Below the pieces are notes generated by a model, which saw only the letters and a list, made by a program, of their open reading frames with translations, was not told where the DNA came from and did not search any database. A DNA stretch of 64,000 nucleotides, taken from assembly GCF_000219625.1 (NCBI RefSeq), contig NC_018216.1:372001-436000 (forward strand), given 5' to 3'. The DNA comes from Zymoseptoria tritici IPO323. Taxonomy: Eukaryota; Ascomycota; Dothideomycetes; Mycosphaerellales; Mycosphaerellaceae. Made by a program: the position numbers and the translations under genes. Shown piece after piece: positions 1 through 9,830 of this stretch; positions within the stretch are counted from its first letter, which is position 1; each line of letters opens with the position of its first letter.

Positions 1-396
1 CACTCACCTGAATTGGCTGGCAACCTTGACTATAACTTATCACTCGTTCTATAGAGCACCATCTACCCGCTGTCGTTTACTCCGGTTCAAGCACCCCCCC
101 GCCCTGCCACGCCGTGCCCCAAGCTTCTCCAGACCGCCCACAGCCGGCTTCTTCACGGCTCCAAAAATATCGAGAGCGACCCCACTCAGCGATCCGTGCA
201 AAATGGACCCAGTTTCGAAGTACCTCTAGCAACTTCCCGGAGACAGGCCCGGGATATCTGTGACATATAACGGCCCCATTGCAGGAATGATACAACAACC
301 AATATCGATATGATCCTTGGGATGATCGTCCTCGAAACATGGACATCACTTCTTCGGTTCTTGAAATTCTTACCTTACCCTCAGACATTGACATCA
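1..396. other. 3' flank of MED17, no gene called
   Basis: I see no convincing coding sequence here. Short frames exist on both strands but lack recognisable motifs and regular codon use. The stretch holds the 3' flank of the minus-strand MED17 gene and may include the edge of a gene lying further left. Confidence 0.5.
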
Positions 397-2343
397 TCAC
401 ACCTCCACTTCTTGCTCCTGTTCATCTTCACCTTCTCCTCCGTCCACGCCCACGACGTCCTTCCAAACCTCCCATAACGACTTATCATTCCGTAATAAAT
501 CCTCCTTGTCAACCTTCCAACCCCCCTTTCTCGTCTCCCGTCCGTCGCTCGCCACGAACACCAAGTCCATCTCGCCCACTTCACCGTCAATGTCCAGCCT
601 TACCTCTTCCTGAGCTCCATCTTCTTCATCTCCCACGTTTCTACAAAGTTTTCCCTCGGCTGGTATCAAGCTCCAGGCCTTTGCAGGATCAGCGTGCGGA
701 TACAACACTTCCAGCATTTGCGTCGCGAGCATTTCGTCCGCGGTGGAGAAGAGGTCTTCGATTGCAGAGAGGGTGAATGCCTGCGGTGTTCCGACCGCGG
801 CTGCGGCTGATGCAGAAGGTAGTCGGATGCTGAACGCGGAGCCGAGGGATATCGCCGATAAAGTCTCGATGCTGAGGTCGAGGCGGAAGTCTTCGGTTTC
901 GTCGCTTGGTGTGGGAACAGTGATCGAAGCGGTCGCTGTGAGCGGTCGCAGGAAGATGGCGTTGATGATGGACTCGGATGTGGTTGAAGAGAGGTCATTA
1001 GGAAGAGAGAAGGTGAAATTTGCTGGTTCGATGGTCGCGTTGATGTCCGCATTGCCGAGTAAGGTCTCAATGTTGGTAGCGTAAGCGTTTAAGCGTTGAC
1101 AAAGCGTGTGGTGTGTGAAGACGAGGAGTATCGGGCGAATGATGGCCAATATTGGGGGTTTGTCTTTCCGGTCGCTCATGGGTGGCGGTGGTTCTGTCTT
1201 CTGCTTGATCTTTTCCCTGTGCGCTTGACCGAGCAGTAGACGGGCCGCGAGGAGCGTAGCCTGAGCGAGGTCGTCGGAGTGGTGTAGAGTATTGTCCTCG
1301 AGTTGTTTCGCGTCCTCGAGCAATACCAATTCCAGCTCAATCCGCAGTGAGGCATTTGACGCTGGCATGAAACTCAATGTTGAACTCCTCATCTCCACTC
1401 CCATGGAAGTCAACGTTCGAGCTTCCCGAACCATCTCGTGGAACAGCTCTTCATCGTACAGACTGTCTCTTGCATGTCGTATCCTGGCTTCAAGTGTTGT
1501 CTCCTCCTCATCCGGCATAGTCGGCAGTCTTGAGCTCCCCACGACCCTCCCATCCCTCTTCACTACCACCTTGATGCCCTTCGGCTTTGTTCCAACGCCT
1601 CGTTCCAATGCGATCCCCCCGTCTTCTCCAGGTAACAGAGCCGCCAGATCTCTCCGCGCAAATTCTCCTGCACTCCCATTGAACCCAAAATGCACTCCCA
1701 GCACTCCTTGTGTCCGAGGTATCCGACTCACACTCCAACCTCGCTCTGATATCGCCAACACCTGATCCCAGAAGATGGTCTCTCGTCGCACATTGTCTTC
1801 CAATCTTCCCGCCGCAGCCAGCAAGTCATCTGCACTTTTTTGCAAGGTCTGCATGCGTACTTTTGTCGCCAAAAGGTTGTCCTGCCCTTCCCTCGCTCTG
1901 TTCTCCGGCATGCGGTGCCAGATATCCGTGCCCAGCGTACCAAGCGGCGCGACTGCCTTCAGCGCTTGAGAAACAGTCACGCCAGCTTGCTGTGGTGCAT
2001 GCGAGGATTCCAAGAGTGAGACAAAGTCCAATGCCAGCAGAATCTCGTTCTGAGCGGATTGGACTTCACTCAACATTTCGGCGCGGGCAGCGAAGAGTTC
2101 CTGGCGGGTAGTCGCCTTCGGTCGGGATGGTCTCGAGAGCGCATCATTGTCGTCTTCGTCGTCGCTAGACTCGGAGGAAGAGGGCGTGGACACGCCATTG
2201 GCGATTTCGTCTCTCAAGGAGGCCTCGGAAATGTCACGGAACGCACCTCGTTCGTTGCCCACACGAGCGAGGACATCCTGGAGAGAGGTTTCATTGTTGG
2301 GCTGCAGACTCCATGGCTTGAAGGATAGAGGAGCTGACGCCAT
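397..2343 (-). CDS. MED17: Mediator complex subunit 17 (Med17/Srb4)
   Basis: Head-module subunit of the Mediator co-activator, which links transcription factors to RNA polymerase II in the nucleus. The single-exon product is 648 aa from the chosen start, the usual length for fungal Med17. The N-terminus (FKPW, then VGNERGAFRDISEASLR) matches the conserved start of fungal Med17, followed by an acidic SSSESSDDEDDND stretch and a long helical body. I chose the ATG at 2341-2343 because the family begins just before the FKPW block. An in-frame ATG at 2437-2439 would add 32 low-complexity residues. The C-terminus is rich in glutamate. Divergent from ISN1. The family call rests on motif recognition. 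Confidence 0.85.
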   Translation of the reverse strand: MASAPLSFKPWSLQPNNETSLQDVLARVGNERGAFRDISEASLRDEIANGVSTPSSSESSDDEDDNDALSRPSRPKATTRQELFAARAEMLSEVQSAQNEILLALDFVSLLESSHAPQQAGVTVSQALKAVAPLGTLGTDIWHRMPENRAREGQDNLLATKVRMQTLQKSADDLLAAAGRLEDNVRRETIFWDQVLAISERGWSVSRIPRTQGVLGVHFGFNGSAGEFARRDLAALLPGEDGGIALERGVGTKPKGIKVVVKRDGRVVGSSRLPTMPDEEETTLEARIRHARDSLYDEELFHEMVREARTLTSMGVEMRSSTLSFMPASNASLRIELELVLLEDAKQLEDNTLHHSDDLAQATLLAARLLLGQAHREKIKQKTEPPPPMSDRKDKPPILAIIRPILLVFTHHTLCQRLNAYATNIETLLGNADINATIEPANFTFSLPNDLSSTTSESIINAIFLRPLTATASITVPTPSDETEDFRLDLSIETLSAISLGSAFSIRLPSASAAAAVGTPQAFTLSAIEDLFSTADEMLATQMLEVLYPHADPAKAWSLIPAEGKLCRNVGDEEDGAQEEVRLDIDGEVGEMDLVFVASDGRETRKGGWKVDKEDLLRNDKSLWEVWKDVVGVDGGEGEDEQEQEVEV

Positions 2344-2709
2344 GACGGCGGTGAGGAGAGGAGAGAGGGAGGACGAAGTTGTTGTCTGCAAGGTTGGAGC
2401 TCCGCGGATGATGGATCGCCCGGAGCGGGCCGTGGACATCTGGCATGTGAAGAAGCCTGGCGTGAAGCCATCGCAGCTCGCCTACCTCCTCCCGGGTTTC
2501 AGACTTGGCCTTACAGGTTGTGCTCGATATCTGATGTTTGCTGTTCACAAACAAGTTCTTTTGCCTTTTCCACGATCGACGTCCTTTCCTCTCCTGTATA
2601 TTAACACGTTATCTGACACAGCGAGGCTTCAACAATAGCTCCGCACGATCTCGCACGATCTCGCACAGTTCCAGGCTCAGAAGCAATAATAGCAAGGAGA
2701 TCTATCAAT
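2344..2709. promoter_or_regulatory. shared divergent promoter region MED17 / ISN1
   Basis: This 366-bp gap separates the start codons of two divergent housekeeping genes and must hold both 5' regions. An imperfect tandem duplication, ctcgcacgat repeated, lies at about 2646-2668. I see no clear TATA box, as is common for fungal housekeeping promoters. Confidence 0.5.
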
Positions 2710-3987
2710 ATGACCACCCGCTACCGAGTAGAATACGCACTCAAGACCCATCGGCGCGACCAATTCATCGAATGGATCAAAGGTCTCCTTGCAGTACCAT
2801 TCGTACTACTCTCCCAACCCACCAACATCCATGAATCCGACAAGCCCAGCGTGAGCGAGATGGCCAAGTCCGCCCACGCCCGCTATGCTCAGATCATGCG
2901 AGATATCGAGGAGCTGATCGTGGACCATATTGCACATCATCAATCAGGATCAATATCGAAACTCAAACTACTCGTCCCGTCAGTGGGAACCTTTTTCACG
3001 CCTCTTCCGCTGCAAGCGGCCTTTGCGTGGCAGGATCAGAAACGACGAATATCTTCCAGGCGATTCGTGGCTCCAAGTTTCAATGATATTCGGCAGGTAT
3101 TGAACACCGCACAGGCGATGAGTCTGATCAAGTCGAGCAAGCTGGAGTTGGTGACGTTCGATGGTGATGTAACCCTGTATGATGATGGCGAGTCGCTGGT
3201 GTCGGAGAATCCTGTCATACCTCGGATACTGGACTTGATGCGGAGAGGTGCGAGGATTGGAATTGTGACAGCGGCGGGATACACAGGTGAGTTCGCCTGA
3301 AGATGCAGGATGTACTCGACTGACCATCGCAAAGAAGCGGAAAAGTACCATGGCCGACTACACGGTCTTCTCGAAGCCGTTGCTTGCCTCCCTCCATCCG
3401 CTCAAAAACTGGTCGTTATGGGCGGCGAAGCGAATTTCCTCTTCACATACTCCGCCGACGCTCCCTTCCGGCTGGTCCGAGTACCAGACAAATCTTGGCA
3501 CTTACCAGAGATGTCAACATGGACAGAAGAGAACATCACCGCCTTACTCGACGTCGCCGAAGCTGCCTTGAACAACTGCATCAAATCCATGGACCTCCCA
3601 GTCTCCGTCCTCCGCAAAGAACGAGCAGTCGGCATCTACCCTCCAGCTGGTGTTCGCTTAGCCCGTGAGCAGCTTGAAGAAGCAGTGCTCGTAACCCAAC
3701 GTATCGTGGAGATGAGTGAGCCAGGCCGCAAGATTCCCTTCTGTGCTTTCAACGGCGGCAACGATGTATTCGTTGACATCGGCGATAAGTCATGGGGAGT
3801 CATGGCGTGCCAGCAATACTTCGGCGGAATCGAGGGCGGACAGACCTTGCATGTTGGAGATCAATTTTTGAGCGCGGGCGCAAATGACTTCAAGGCGAGG
3901 TTGGCGTGTACGACAGCGTGGATTGCGAATCCGGCGGAGACGGTGGCGCTGTTGGATGAGCTGGCGGAGTTGAGTGATGCGTCCTAG
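2710..3987 (+). CDS. ISN1: IMP-specific 5'-nucleotidase Isn1 (two exons)
   Basis: Cytosolic IMP/GMP 5'-nucleotidase that dephosphorylates IMP to inosine in purine turnover. Exons are 2710-3286 and 3335-3987. The 48-bp intron (GTGAG...AAAG) has a CTGAC branch-like site near 3320. Splicing joins GIVTAAGYT to EAEKYHGRLHGLLEAV, as in the family. The product is 409 aa; yeast Isn1 is about 450 aa. Diagnostic features are the HAD-like TFDGDVTLYDDG at about residues 155-166, the IVTAAGY block spanning the intron, and the downstream MGGEANFL and FNGGNDVFVDIGDK motifs. Without splicing, the first exon would end at a stop at 3298-3300. Identification is strong. Confidence 0.92.
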
Positions 3988-4422
3988 ACAAATTGAGGTC
4001 GGCGGGGACCTTGTCGCGTCCGGACAACGGGTTCGAGCTGATGGCATGTCGTCTATCCCCGGCACTTGCTTTCCTATCGGGATAAGTCCTTGTGTATCCG
4101 AGTGTATGGCTCTCATTCTTGAAGAGCATGCCATACGTCATGACCGGCCTTGCAAGAGATACAACAACGAAGGATCTTCGATTTTCGACAACAACACAAC
4201 AACGTTCAATCATTCGATCCGGAGTACAAGGGACTGCGAAGGAGACAGTGGTATATGAGCTCGTACATGCTGATACCGTATTGCATACGCTTGCTATCCG
4301 ATATCCTGCCAAGTTGCAGGCCTCATGTACTCCTAGCCCTCGATCCGCCTCCTGGTTGTCGAAACTTGATCATTCGGACGGATGGAGGCCGTGCAAGTTT
4401 ACTGCTTTCTGTTAGTCAAGCT
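3988..4422. other. convergent intergenic region ISN1 / SSP1
   Basis: The 3' ends of ISN1 (plus) and the small secreted gene SSP1 (minus) face each other across this stretch. I see no gene, RNA or repeat in it. Confidence 0.5.
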
Positions 4423-4714
4423 TCACGCCCCAATGACTGGCTGGACTCGACCTACACCGCAGGTGTTGTAGAGACTGCTGCACAAGCCGCTGCAACAATC
4501 GCCCTTGTACTCAGGGTTGCATCCAGCTACAACCTGTTAGCGCAGAGCTCATGGAACACATCTTTGCGGGACCCATACTTCCTGAAGGAAGACAGACGAA
4601 GAAGTCCGATTGGCCTGGGTCACCACCCTGAGGGGCTGGGGCTGGAGCAGGTGCAGCGTGGGCGCCAAGTGCGACGCACAAGGCAAAGCCGATGAACTGC
4701 TTGATGAATTGCAT
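4423..4714 (-). CDS. small secreted six-cysteine protein SSP1 (knottin-like)
   Basis: Proposed two-exon gene: exon 1 at 4579-4714 and exon 2 at 4423-4526, with a 52-bp intron (GTATGG...GCTAAC...TTGTAG) at 4527-4578. The product is 79 aa: a signal peptide (about residues 1-20, ending GAHA), a short PAPAPAP-QGGDPG linker, then a core with cysteines at 41, 48, 56, 57, 61 and 68. The spacing C-x6-C-x7-CC-x3-C-x6-C follows the inhibitor-cystine-knot pattern. Unspliced reading stops after 67 aa and leaves out the CC and both later cysteines, so splicing is strongly implied. A TATATAT lies about 100 bp upstream. I do not recognise a named family. Secreted effector or antimicrobial roles are possible but unproven. 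Confidence 0.75.
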
Positions 4715-4816
4715 GTTTGCTGGATTCGTGGCGATGAAGAACCTTCTGGAAGATTTGGAGTCGCGGCTGGTGATGAACGAGGGAGATATTGCGTTGAAGG
4801 GCGCGGGAAGCAGAAA

Positions 4817-4823
4817 TATATAT
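4817..4823 (-). promoter_or_regulatory. TATA-like box of SSP1
   Basis: TATATAT sits 103 bp upstream of the SSP1 start codon. The spacing and sequence resemble the box upstream of SSP2. Confidence 0.45.
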
Positions 4824-6383
4824 GCTATCGACCGACACACGGACTCGGCAGGTTACCTCATGTGTCGTGATTGACCGCCTCCGTGTTAGGTATTCGAAGA
4901 AGCGCCAACCTTCGCTATCTTTGGCTTATGACCCGTCGGCGGCTCTTGCAGAGACAGCGATCGCGCTGATTCCACCGATCCAAGAAGCAGATATGTTACA
5001 AGACAATTCGGAGCTACACAAAAGTTTGACGTGCGGTCACCTGTAAATGCGACTCCCAGCATATGCATGCTACATCCTAGTGTGGAGGGTCTGCCACGAG
5101 TCGCAGTCGTGTGTATGAAACGGTCCGCGCACAGAACAGTACCGGGATCAAGGTCCGGCAGTCCTGTTCGACCCTGTTCGGCCCTGCTCAGCCCTGCTTC
5201 ATCGCTCATGTCCAGTGGTTCTGGCGTAGCAGTGATGGTGTGGCTGCCTGTGAGGTCGGTGTGACTCGAGGAGCACGCTGAAAGTGTTAATCGTTACATC
5301 ATGCGTTGTGTCTCGACGTCTTCGGGGAAACATCATCGACCTTGTAGCCGGAGGACCCAATCGGATACGTGCTCAATCACCCGCACTAATGACGACCTCT
5401 CTGACAGTGGACTTAAACCACTCAACAGGGCGGTTCTTACAATGAGGCAGGTTCGGATCCTCTATGCCAGAATGTGTGTTCCATCCCTCGAATTTCTACA
5501 AGTCCGCTGTACATTCTCTAATTAATTTGCATCGAGTACTCGATGCACTTCGTCCGGACAAACGAGGAGTATAGTTATATAAACATAGAATTAGAATAGA
5601 AATGTATATAGTGTTACTACGCATCTTTATAGTAGTATTAACATAGCGAAGGCGAGGACAGTAGTAACGCTTAGCGAGCGGGTGTCGAAGTTACTACCGG
5701 GACGCGATATTAAGTGACATAAGTTGTCCCAACCTGCCTCGTTACAAGAAGCGCCCTCAACAGGGTCCGATGGCCATAAAAGCTTAGAGGACAAGGAAAA
5801 CCCCAGAAAAATGAACCAAGCGCAAACTGCAAACTCGTTCCAGTCGCAAGGGTATCCAAAACGCGATCTGGACGTCGAGAAGACCGGAAACAACAGTCCT
5901 TGCTCCGTCTTCTATGTTTTCACCGGACTTCGCAGACGACGATGACAAGATCTAGACGTACGTTCGTATTTCTACCTTCTCATTGTTGGGGACAAATTGC
6001 TTGCGCCATGCGCCTAAGTACACATCGGGGTGCTCGATCCGTTCACCAATCCGACACTTTGTTACCCTCCGACCTCCCAGGGAAAGCGAAAAGGCCGTTT
6101 CCCGGTAATCCAGGTAGAAGAATATCGTAATCTGGACGACACCAACAATTCCCTATGAAAGCAGCAGAATTTGATCCGACAACGTCCTCTGACAGCCACC
6201 GCATATCTCCAGCTCGGACACCGGCTGCCTCACACGCAAGATCGTAACCAGAATTCTTCCCTCAAGACCTGGAGCATCTCCATACACGATAGCGGGAGGG
6301 AATGCCGTCCGGAAGCATCGCAGGAATCTGGGGACCGTCAGTCATGCCTTCTGGGCGTTCTGTCTCCACTGGCGGGTGCGAAC
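4824..6383. other. gene-poor intergenic region
   Basis: No supported gene. Open frames are short and lack recognisable motifs. A short AT-rich relic is listed separately at about 5529-5712. The low coding density contrasts with the compact right half of the window. Confidence 0.45.
5529..5712. repeat. short AT-rich, RIP-like repeat relic
   Basis: About 180 bp with a sharp local rise in TA steps and TAG/TAA triplets, like the transposon island and unlike its neighbours. It may be a transposon end or solo LTR fragment. I found no terminal repeats or target duplication, so this is an inference from composition. Confidence 0.35.
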
Positions 6384-6599
6384 CTATGCGTGTGGACGTG
6401 TGCATTTTCCGCATCGGGCCGAGCAGTATTTGTTGGCGCAGGCGCAGTAGTAGTCGTCTCGGGTCGGGTTTTTGGTTCGGCAGGTTTGTTCGCAGTCTTC
6501 GCACCAGCCGCCGGGCTCACCGCCTGCTGGAGCGGGTTTGGCCTGAGTGAGGGTGGAGAAGGCCATGACTGTGGCGGCCAAGAGGGTGGAGAGCTTCAT
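6384..6599 (-). CDS. small secreted eight-cysteine protein SSP2
   Basis: Single-exon gene for 71 aa. The signal peptide (about residues 1-20, ending LTQA) is followed by a KPAPAGGEPGGW linker and a core with cysteines at 33, 36, 40, 52, 54, 59, 63 and 66. The outer cysteines are spaced as mirror images: C-x2-C-x3-C before and C-x3-C-x2-C after a central C-x-C. The start at 6597-6599 is the only one placing a hydrophobic leader first. A longer in-frame ATG upstream lies on the far side of the TATATATA box at 6701-6708. The Pro-Ala/Gly-Gly linker resembles that of SSP1. Likely secreted and disulfide-rich; the family is not recognised. Confidence 0.72.
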   Translation of the reverse strand: MKLSTLLAATVMAFSTLTQAKPAPAGGEPGGWCEDCEQTCRTKNPTRDDYYCACANKYCSARCGKCTRPHA

Positions 6600-7858
6600 G
6601 ATTGGAAGAGGCGTCTGATGTTGGCTCGGGATGGATGTGGTGTAGCGAGTGCAGAGGAGGTGGATGGATGAGTAGATGAATGTCGAGTGGAGGAAGGGGA
6701 TATATATACCCGCATTGAGCTCGTTGACTTCAGGACACGGTGCTAACACATTGCGAGCGACGCCTCGTATCTGCAGCGTCTAGTTCGACCGCAGCAAGAG
6801 GCATTTCCAACACTTGATTTCTGCTTCTTCCTTGCGGACAGCCCGTAGGCGTGTGGGATAGGTGACGTTTCAACTCCAGCCCGGGTTCAAAGGCTTGCTC
6901 ACAGGGACTAGACAACCACCAAGGTCCGGCGAGGACCTCTGGCACGGCCCGGGGCTCTTCCGCGGGACTCTTGCATGCAGTATGCAGGCGGTATTCCCCG
7001 GAAATAGCACTTATGCTCCTGGCCACCAAGGAAGATTCTAATGCGAACTATCGCCTGTTCTCCGGGCCCGCAAGAACGAGCATAGGAGTGGAGAGGATTC
7101 GCACCAGGTCGAGAGTCTGTTGCAACATGCAAAGAAGCGCCTGTGCTTTCGGCCAACAAATGTGAGACAGTCTGTTGCGAAGAGCCGCCACTTCTCCGGG
7201 CTAATTTATTGGATTGCCACCTCACCTTACAAGAACCTGGAAGGCCATCCGTTTGTGTGAACCTAGCTTTCCCGATGACGACCGGCCCTGCGCCAACGCT
7301 GCAGCTCGGGTATGAGACGATGGACGAGAACTCCGATGCTACGAATGAGCTACATACGGGACTAAAGGAGTTGCTAGTGGTCGAAGTGTAGTATGAGCTC
7401 GAGGAATATACGGACACAGATACCGACGACTCTTACGACACCTGGACCAAAAGCAAGAAGTAGTGCATAGCCCTTGGGCATGTCAACGGCCTTTTCGCGC
7501 CAATGCGATCTCTCAATCATCTCAACTGCCGAAATGTGCTCGAGCAGGGTGGATGGACTTTGTCGACCGTCCACGCTCATTCCTGCATGCAGGATACAGG
7601 TTGTAGATGCTCAAACCGGCCTTGGTGGGACATACAGGCAATAGATGCGTTCGCTCGTATGTCTCACACTAGTCGGAGTCGTCACCGTCGGTCCAAGGTA
7701 CTCCTGAACCCGGTAGTAGACACTGGCAACTAAACTCGTCGTATCTGGAAGACTCTGAAGCCGATTCCAATAGGCACTGTGCCAACTGCCGTCGTCAGAT
7801 GCCGTCGCTTGAGCATATGCCGTCGCTTGAGCCGCCGACGAAGACACCGGACAGCCAG
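6600..7858. other. intergenic region upstream of SSP2
   Basis: Contains the SSP2 promoter. A minus-strand frame at 6908-7417 is open for 169 codons but has no motif or conserved pattern that I recognise, so I do not call it. A small direct repeat (atatgccgtcgcttgagc-like, two partial copies) lies near 7796-7832. Confidence 0.4.
6701..6708 (-). promoter_or_regulatory. TATA box of SSP2
   Basis: TATATATA lies 102 bp upstream of the SSP2 start codon, nearly the same spacing as the SSP1 box. Confidence 0.5.
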
Positions 7859-8679
7859 TCACTCATCTGAATACAACGCAGTCTCGGCGGCCTTCCTGGC
7901 GGCTTCTTTCTCGGGAGTCTTGGCCGGGAATATCTCGAAAGCATGAGGCTGACCTTCTACGAGATACCACTCTATGCAGCCAGCCCGCCAGCCATTCTTT
8001 GCAGCGACCTTTGACGACCCTTCCAAGGTAGCAAGACGCTCTGCCATTCCTTCAGCTTCCTGGCGGAGCAGGTCGTGCTCGCAAGCGACCATCAGCGCAT
8101 TCTGCGGGAGATGGCTTCTCGACTTGAAATGAGTTGGACTGAGGCGCACATCGGTGAGCTCGACGTTTGCATTCTGTCCCAGATACAGGTCAGATATGCC
8201 GGGACAGGTACTTCCAAGAAAGTCTGGCACGGATGGGTCTGATCGACTGGCCATTTTCTCGCCGAAAGATGGCACGAGGTCGCAGATCGGATACACGGCA
8301 ATGATACCAGTCAGCCTGTCGCGAATCTGCGGGTTCTGTGCGGCTGCGAGGACGAGATTCCCACCTGCAGATCTCCCGTACAACACGATATTCTTACGAT
8401 CCAGCGGGAGCGTTGAATCATCGACCACAGCCAGAATTTGCTCTACGCGTCCTCGTACGCACCTGGAAATTTGTTCTGTGGCGCCTTCCTGTAGTCGATG
8501 CTGACTACCACAGAGCGAGAGGCATCGGCCAAGTGGCGGGTGAGCGGATCATCGAGGGAGGGGTTGTTCAAAAGGAAGACTCCGTTGTGGGCGCAGACGA
8601 CGAGCGGGAATATTGTGTCCTCCTCCGCAACGTGACCTCCGAGGTAGGAAGATTCTGCTTGGATAAAATCCCTTGCCGA
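7859..8679 (-). pseudogene. alpha/beta-hydrolase (HSL-like esterase) relic, frameshifted
   Basis: The downstream frame (7859-8448) carries the C-terminal half of an alpha/beta-hydrolase-3 / hormone-sensitive-lipase-type esterase: nucleophile elbow YGRSAGGN, aspartate in ACEHDLL and histidine in GQPHAFE. The upstream half lies in another frame from about 8452 to 8679 and reads LTRHLADASRSVVVSIDYRKAP and FPGAYED, as in the family. The halves meet near 8444-8452 with one base missing (GAC GC- GTA GAG). The HGGG oxyanion segment is eroded to AHNG. The upstream frame is closed by TGA at 8680-8682 with no start. No intron of normal size repairs this. Probably a decayed gene beside the transposon island. 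Confidence 0.7.
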
Positions 8680-8682
8680 TCA

Positions 8683-9620
8683 CGAAGGTCTGGACACGAT
8701 CTGGCTGCGTCGCAGGTGAGCACCACGATGACCGTCGTATCGCAAGCGAGGCGTTGACGATGGTCCGTATGCACGCGAATTGTATGCACTCAAAGGCGGA
8801 CATTACGTGCGTCGGCCGCTCGGACAGACCTCGAATAGGCGCCGTACCTTGCGCTCCCGTCTTTGTCGGCTTCCCTAAGCTTTTTGTACCTTCGTCGGTG
8901 CTTCCGCTCTCTCGTTTTTGTTCGCCGGATATCGTACGTTCCTCCTACTTGCGTCCTCGCTCTTTCTGTAGCGGCTGCCCGCGACTCTCTACGTTGTCGG
9001 GTGCGAAAACGTTTTACCTGCCGGATCGCTCGCGGCTATGGGTCGTATTTCCTCAAACGGTTCTCCCTTTTTGCCGCGTGAGGAAGAAGGATAAATATCG
9101 ACGGCGAGAGGAGGGGTGTGTATCGCGAGGAAGGGACGACGTAAAGCGGGTAGTGATGACAGATGGCTTGAGGATCAGGCATGAAATAGAACTAAGGCAT
9201 CAATAGAACTAGAACTACACGTGACGAGAGCGACCTCGACGGAAGCGGAGATGACTTCAACACACCGCCCATTTCCGGCCGTCCCGACACGTCTCGAGAC
9301 ACGACCTCAGCCACAAGAATACAAGTGAGCTCATCAAGCTGACAACAGCAGCAATAGAACTAGCACCTCAGCTTTGCAACTGCAACTCAGCGGATGAAAA
9401 AGCGTAGAAATAGCCGCAAAGGCGTGCCGATGGACGTTCGAGTGCGTCGAGACAGGCGGATCGGAGTTGCGTGACAATCTTCCATTCCACTTCTTGGTGT
9501 GTGATTCGCATGGCCGATGACCCCCAGAAGATGGTCACAAGACGCTGGACAAACGCATGGGCGGCATGGCAGTCCCCAATAGAGCTCATTTACCACCGCT
9601 GTGCACAGGCCATGGTTACT
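8683..9620. other. left border of the transposon island
   Basis: No supported gene. From about 9262 to 9336 and 9521 to 9560 there are blocks resembling sequence upstream of SSP3 on the opposite flank. Composition is ordinary until about 9640, where CpA and TpG disappear. Confidence 0.45.
9262..9336 (+). repeat. flank repeat, left copy
   Basis: Starts with acaccgccc, continues through ttccggccgtcc and tctcgagac, and ends with acaagtgagctcatca. The same order of blocks occurs at 37410-37478 upstream of SSP3 with scattered substitutions, and its first part recurs at 37280-37325. See the copies on the other side of the island. Confidence 0.6.
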
Positions 9621-9830
9621 GCGTGCTAGTAAGGTTAATGCAACACAAGGTTGGTACCGTCTTATCTTCGTTATCTTCTTAGCAGTGAATCACGCTTGCT
9701 TAATAAGGCATGCCGGCGACGCGGTCGCGTTACCTATGTTTATAGCTCTCGTTCGTAATAAGTAGTATTGCTCGCTCGTAGAATCTATAGTATTACCCTA
9801 CGCTATTATATATACCTTCCCTTACCGACT

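Noticed and set aside
339..776. Plus-strand frame opposite MED17
   Set aside because: Shadow of MED17; composition reflects the antisense of a Glu/Ser-rich protein.
6908..7417. Minus-strand frame of 169 codons
   Set aside because: No motif or signal peptide, and no regular codon pattern that I can recognise.
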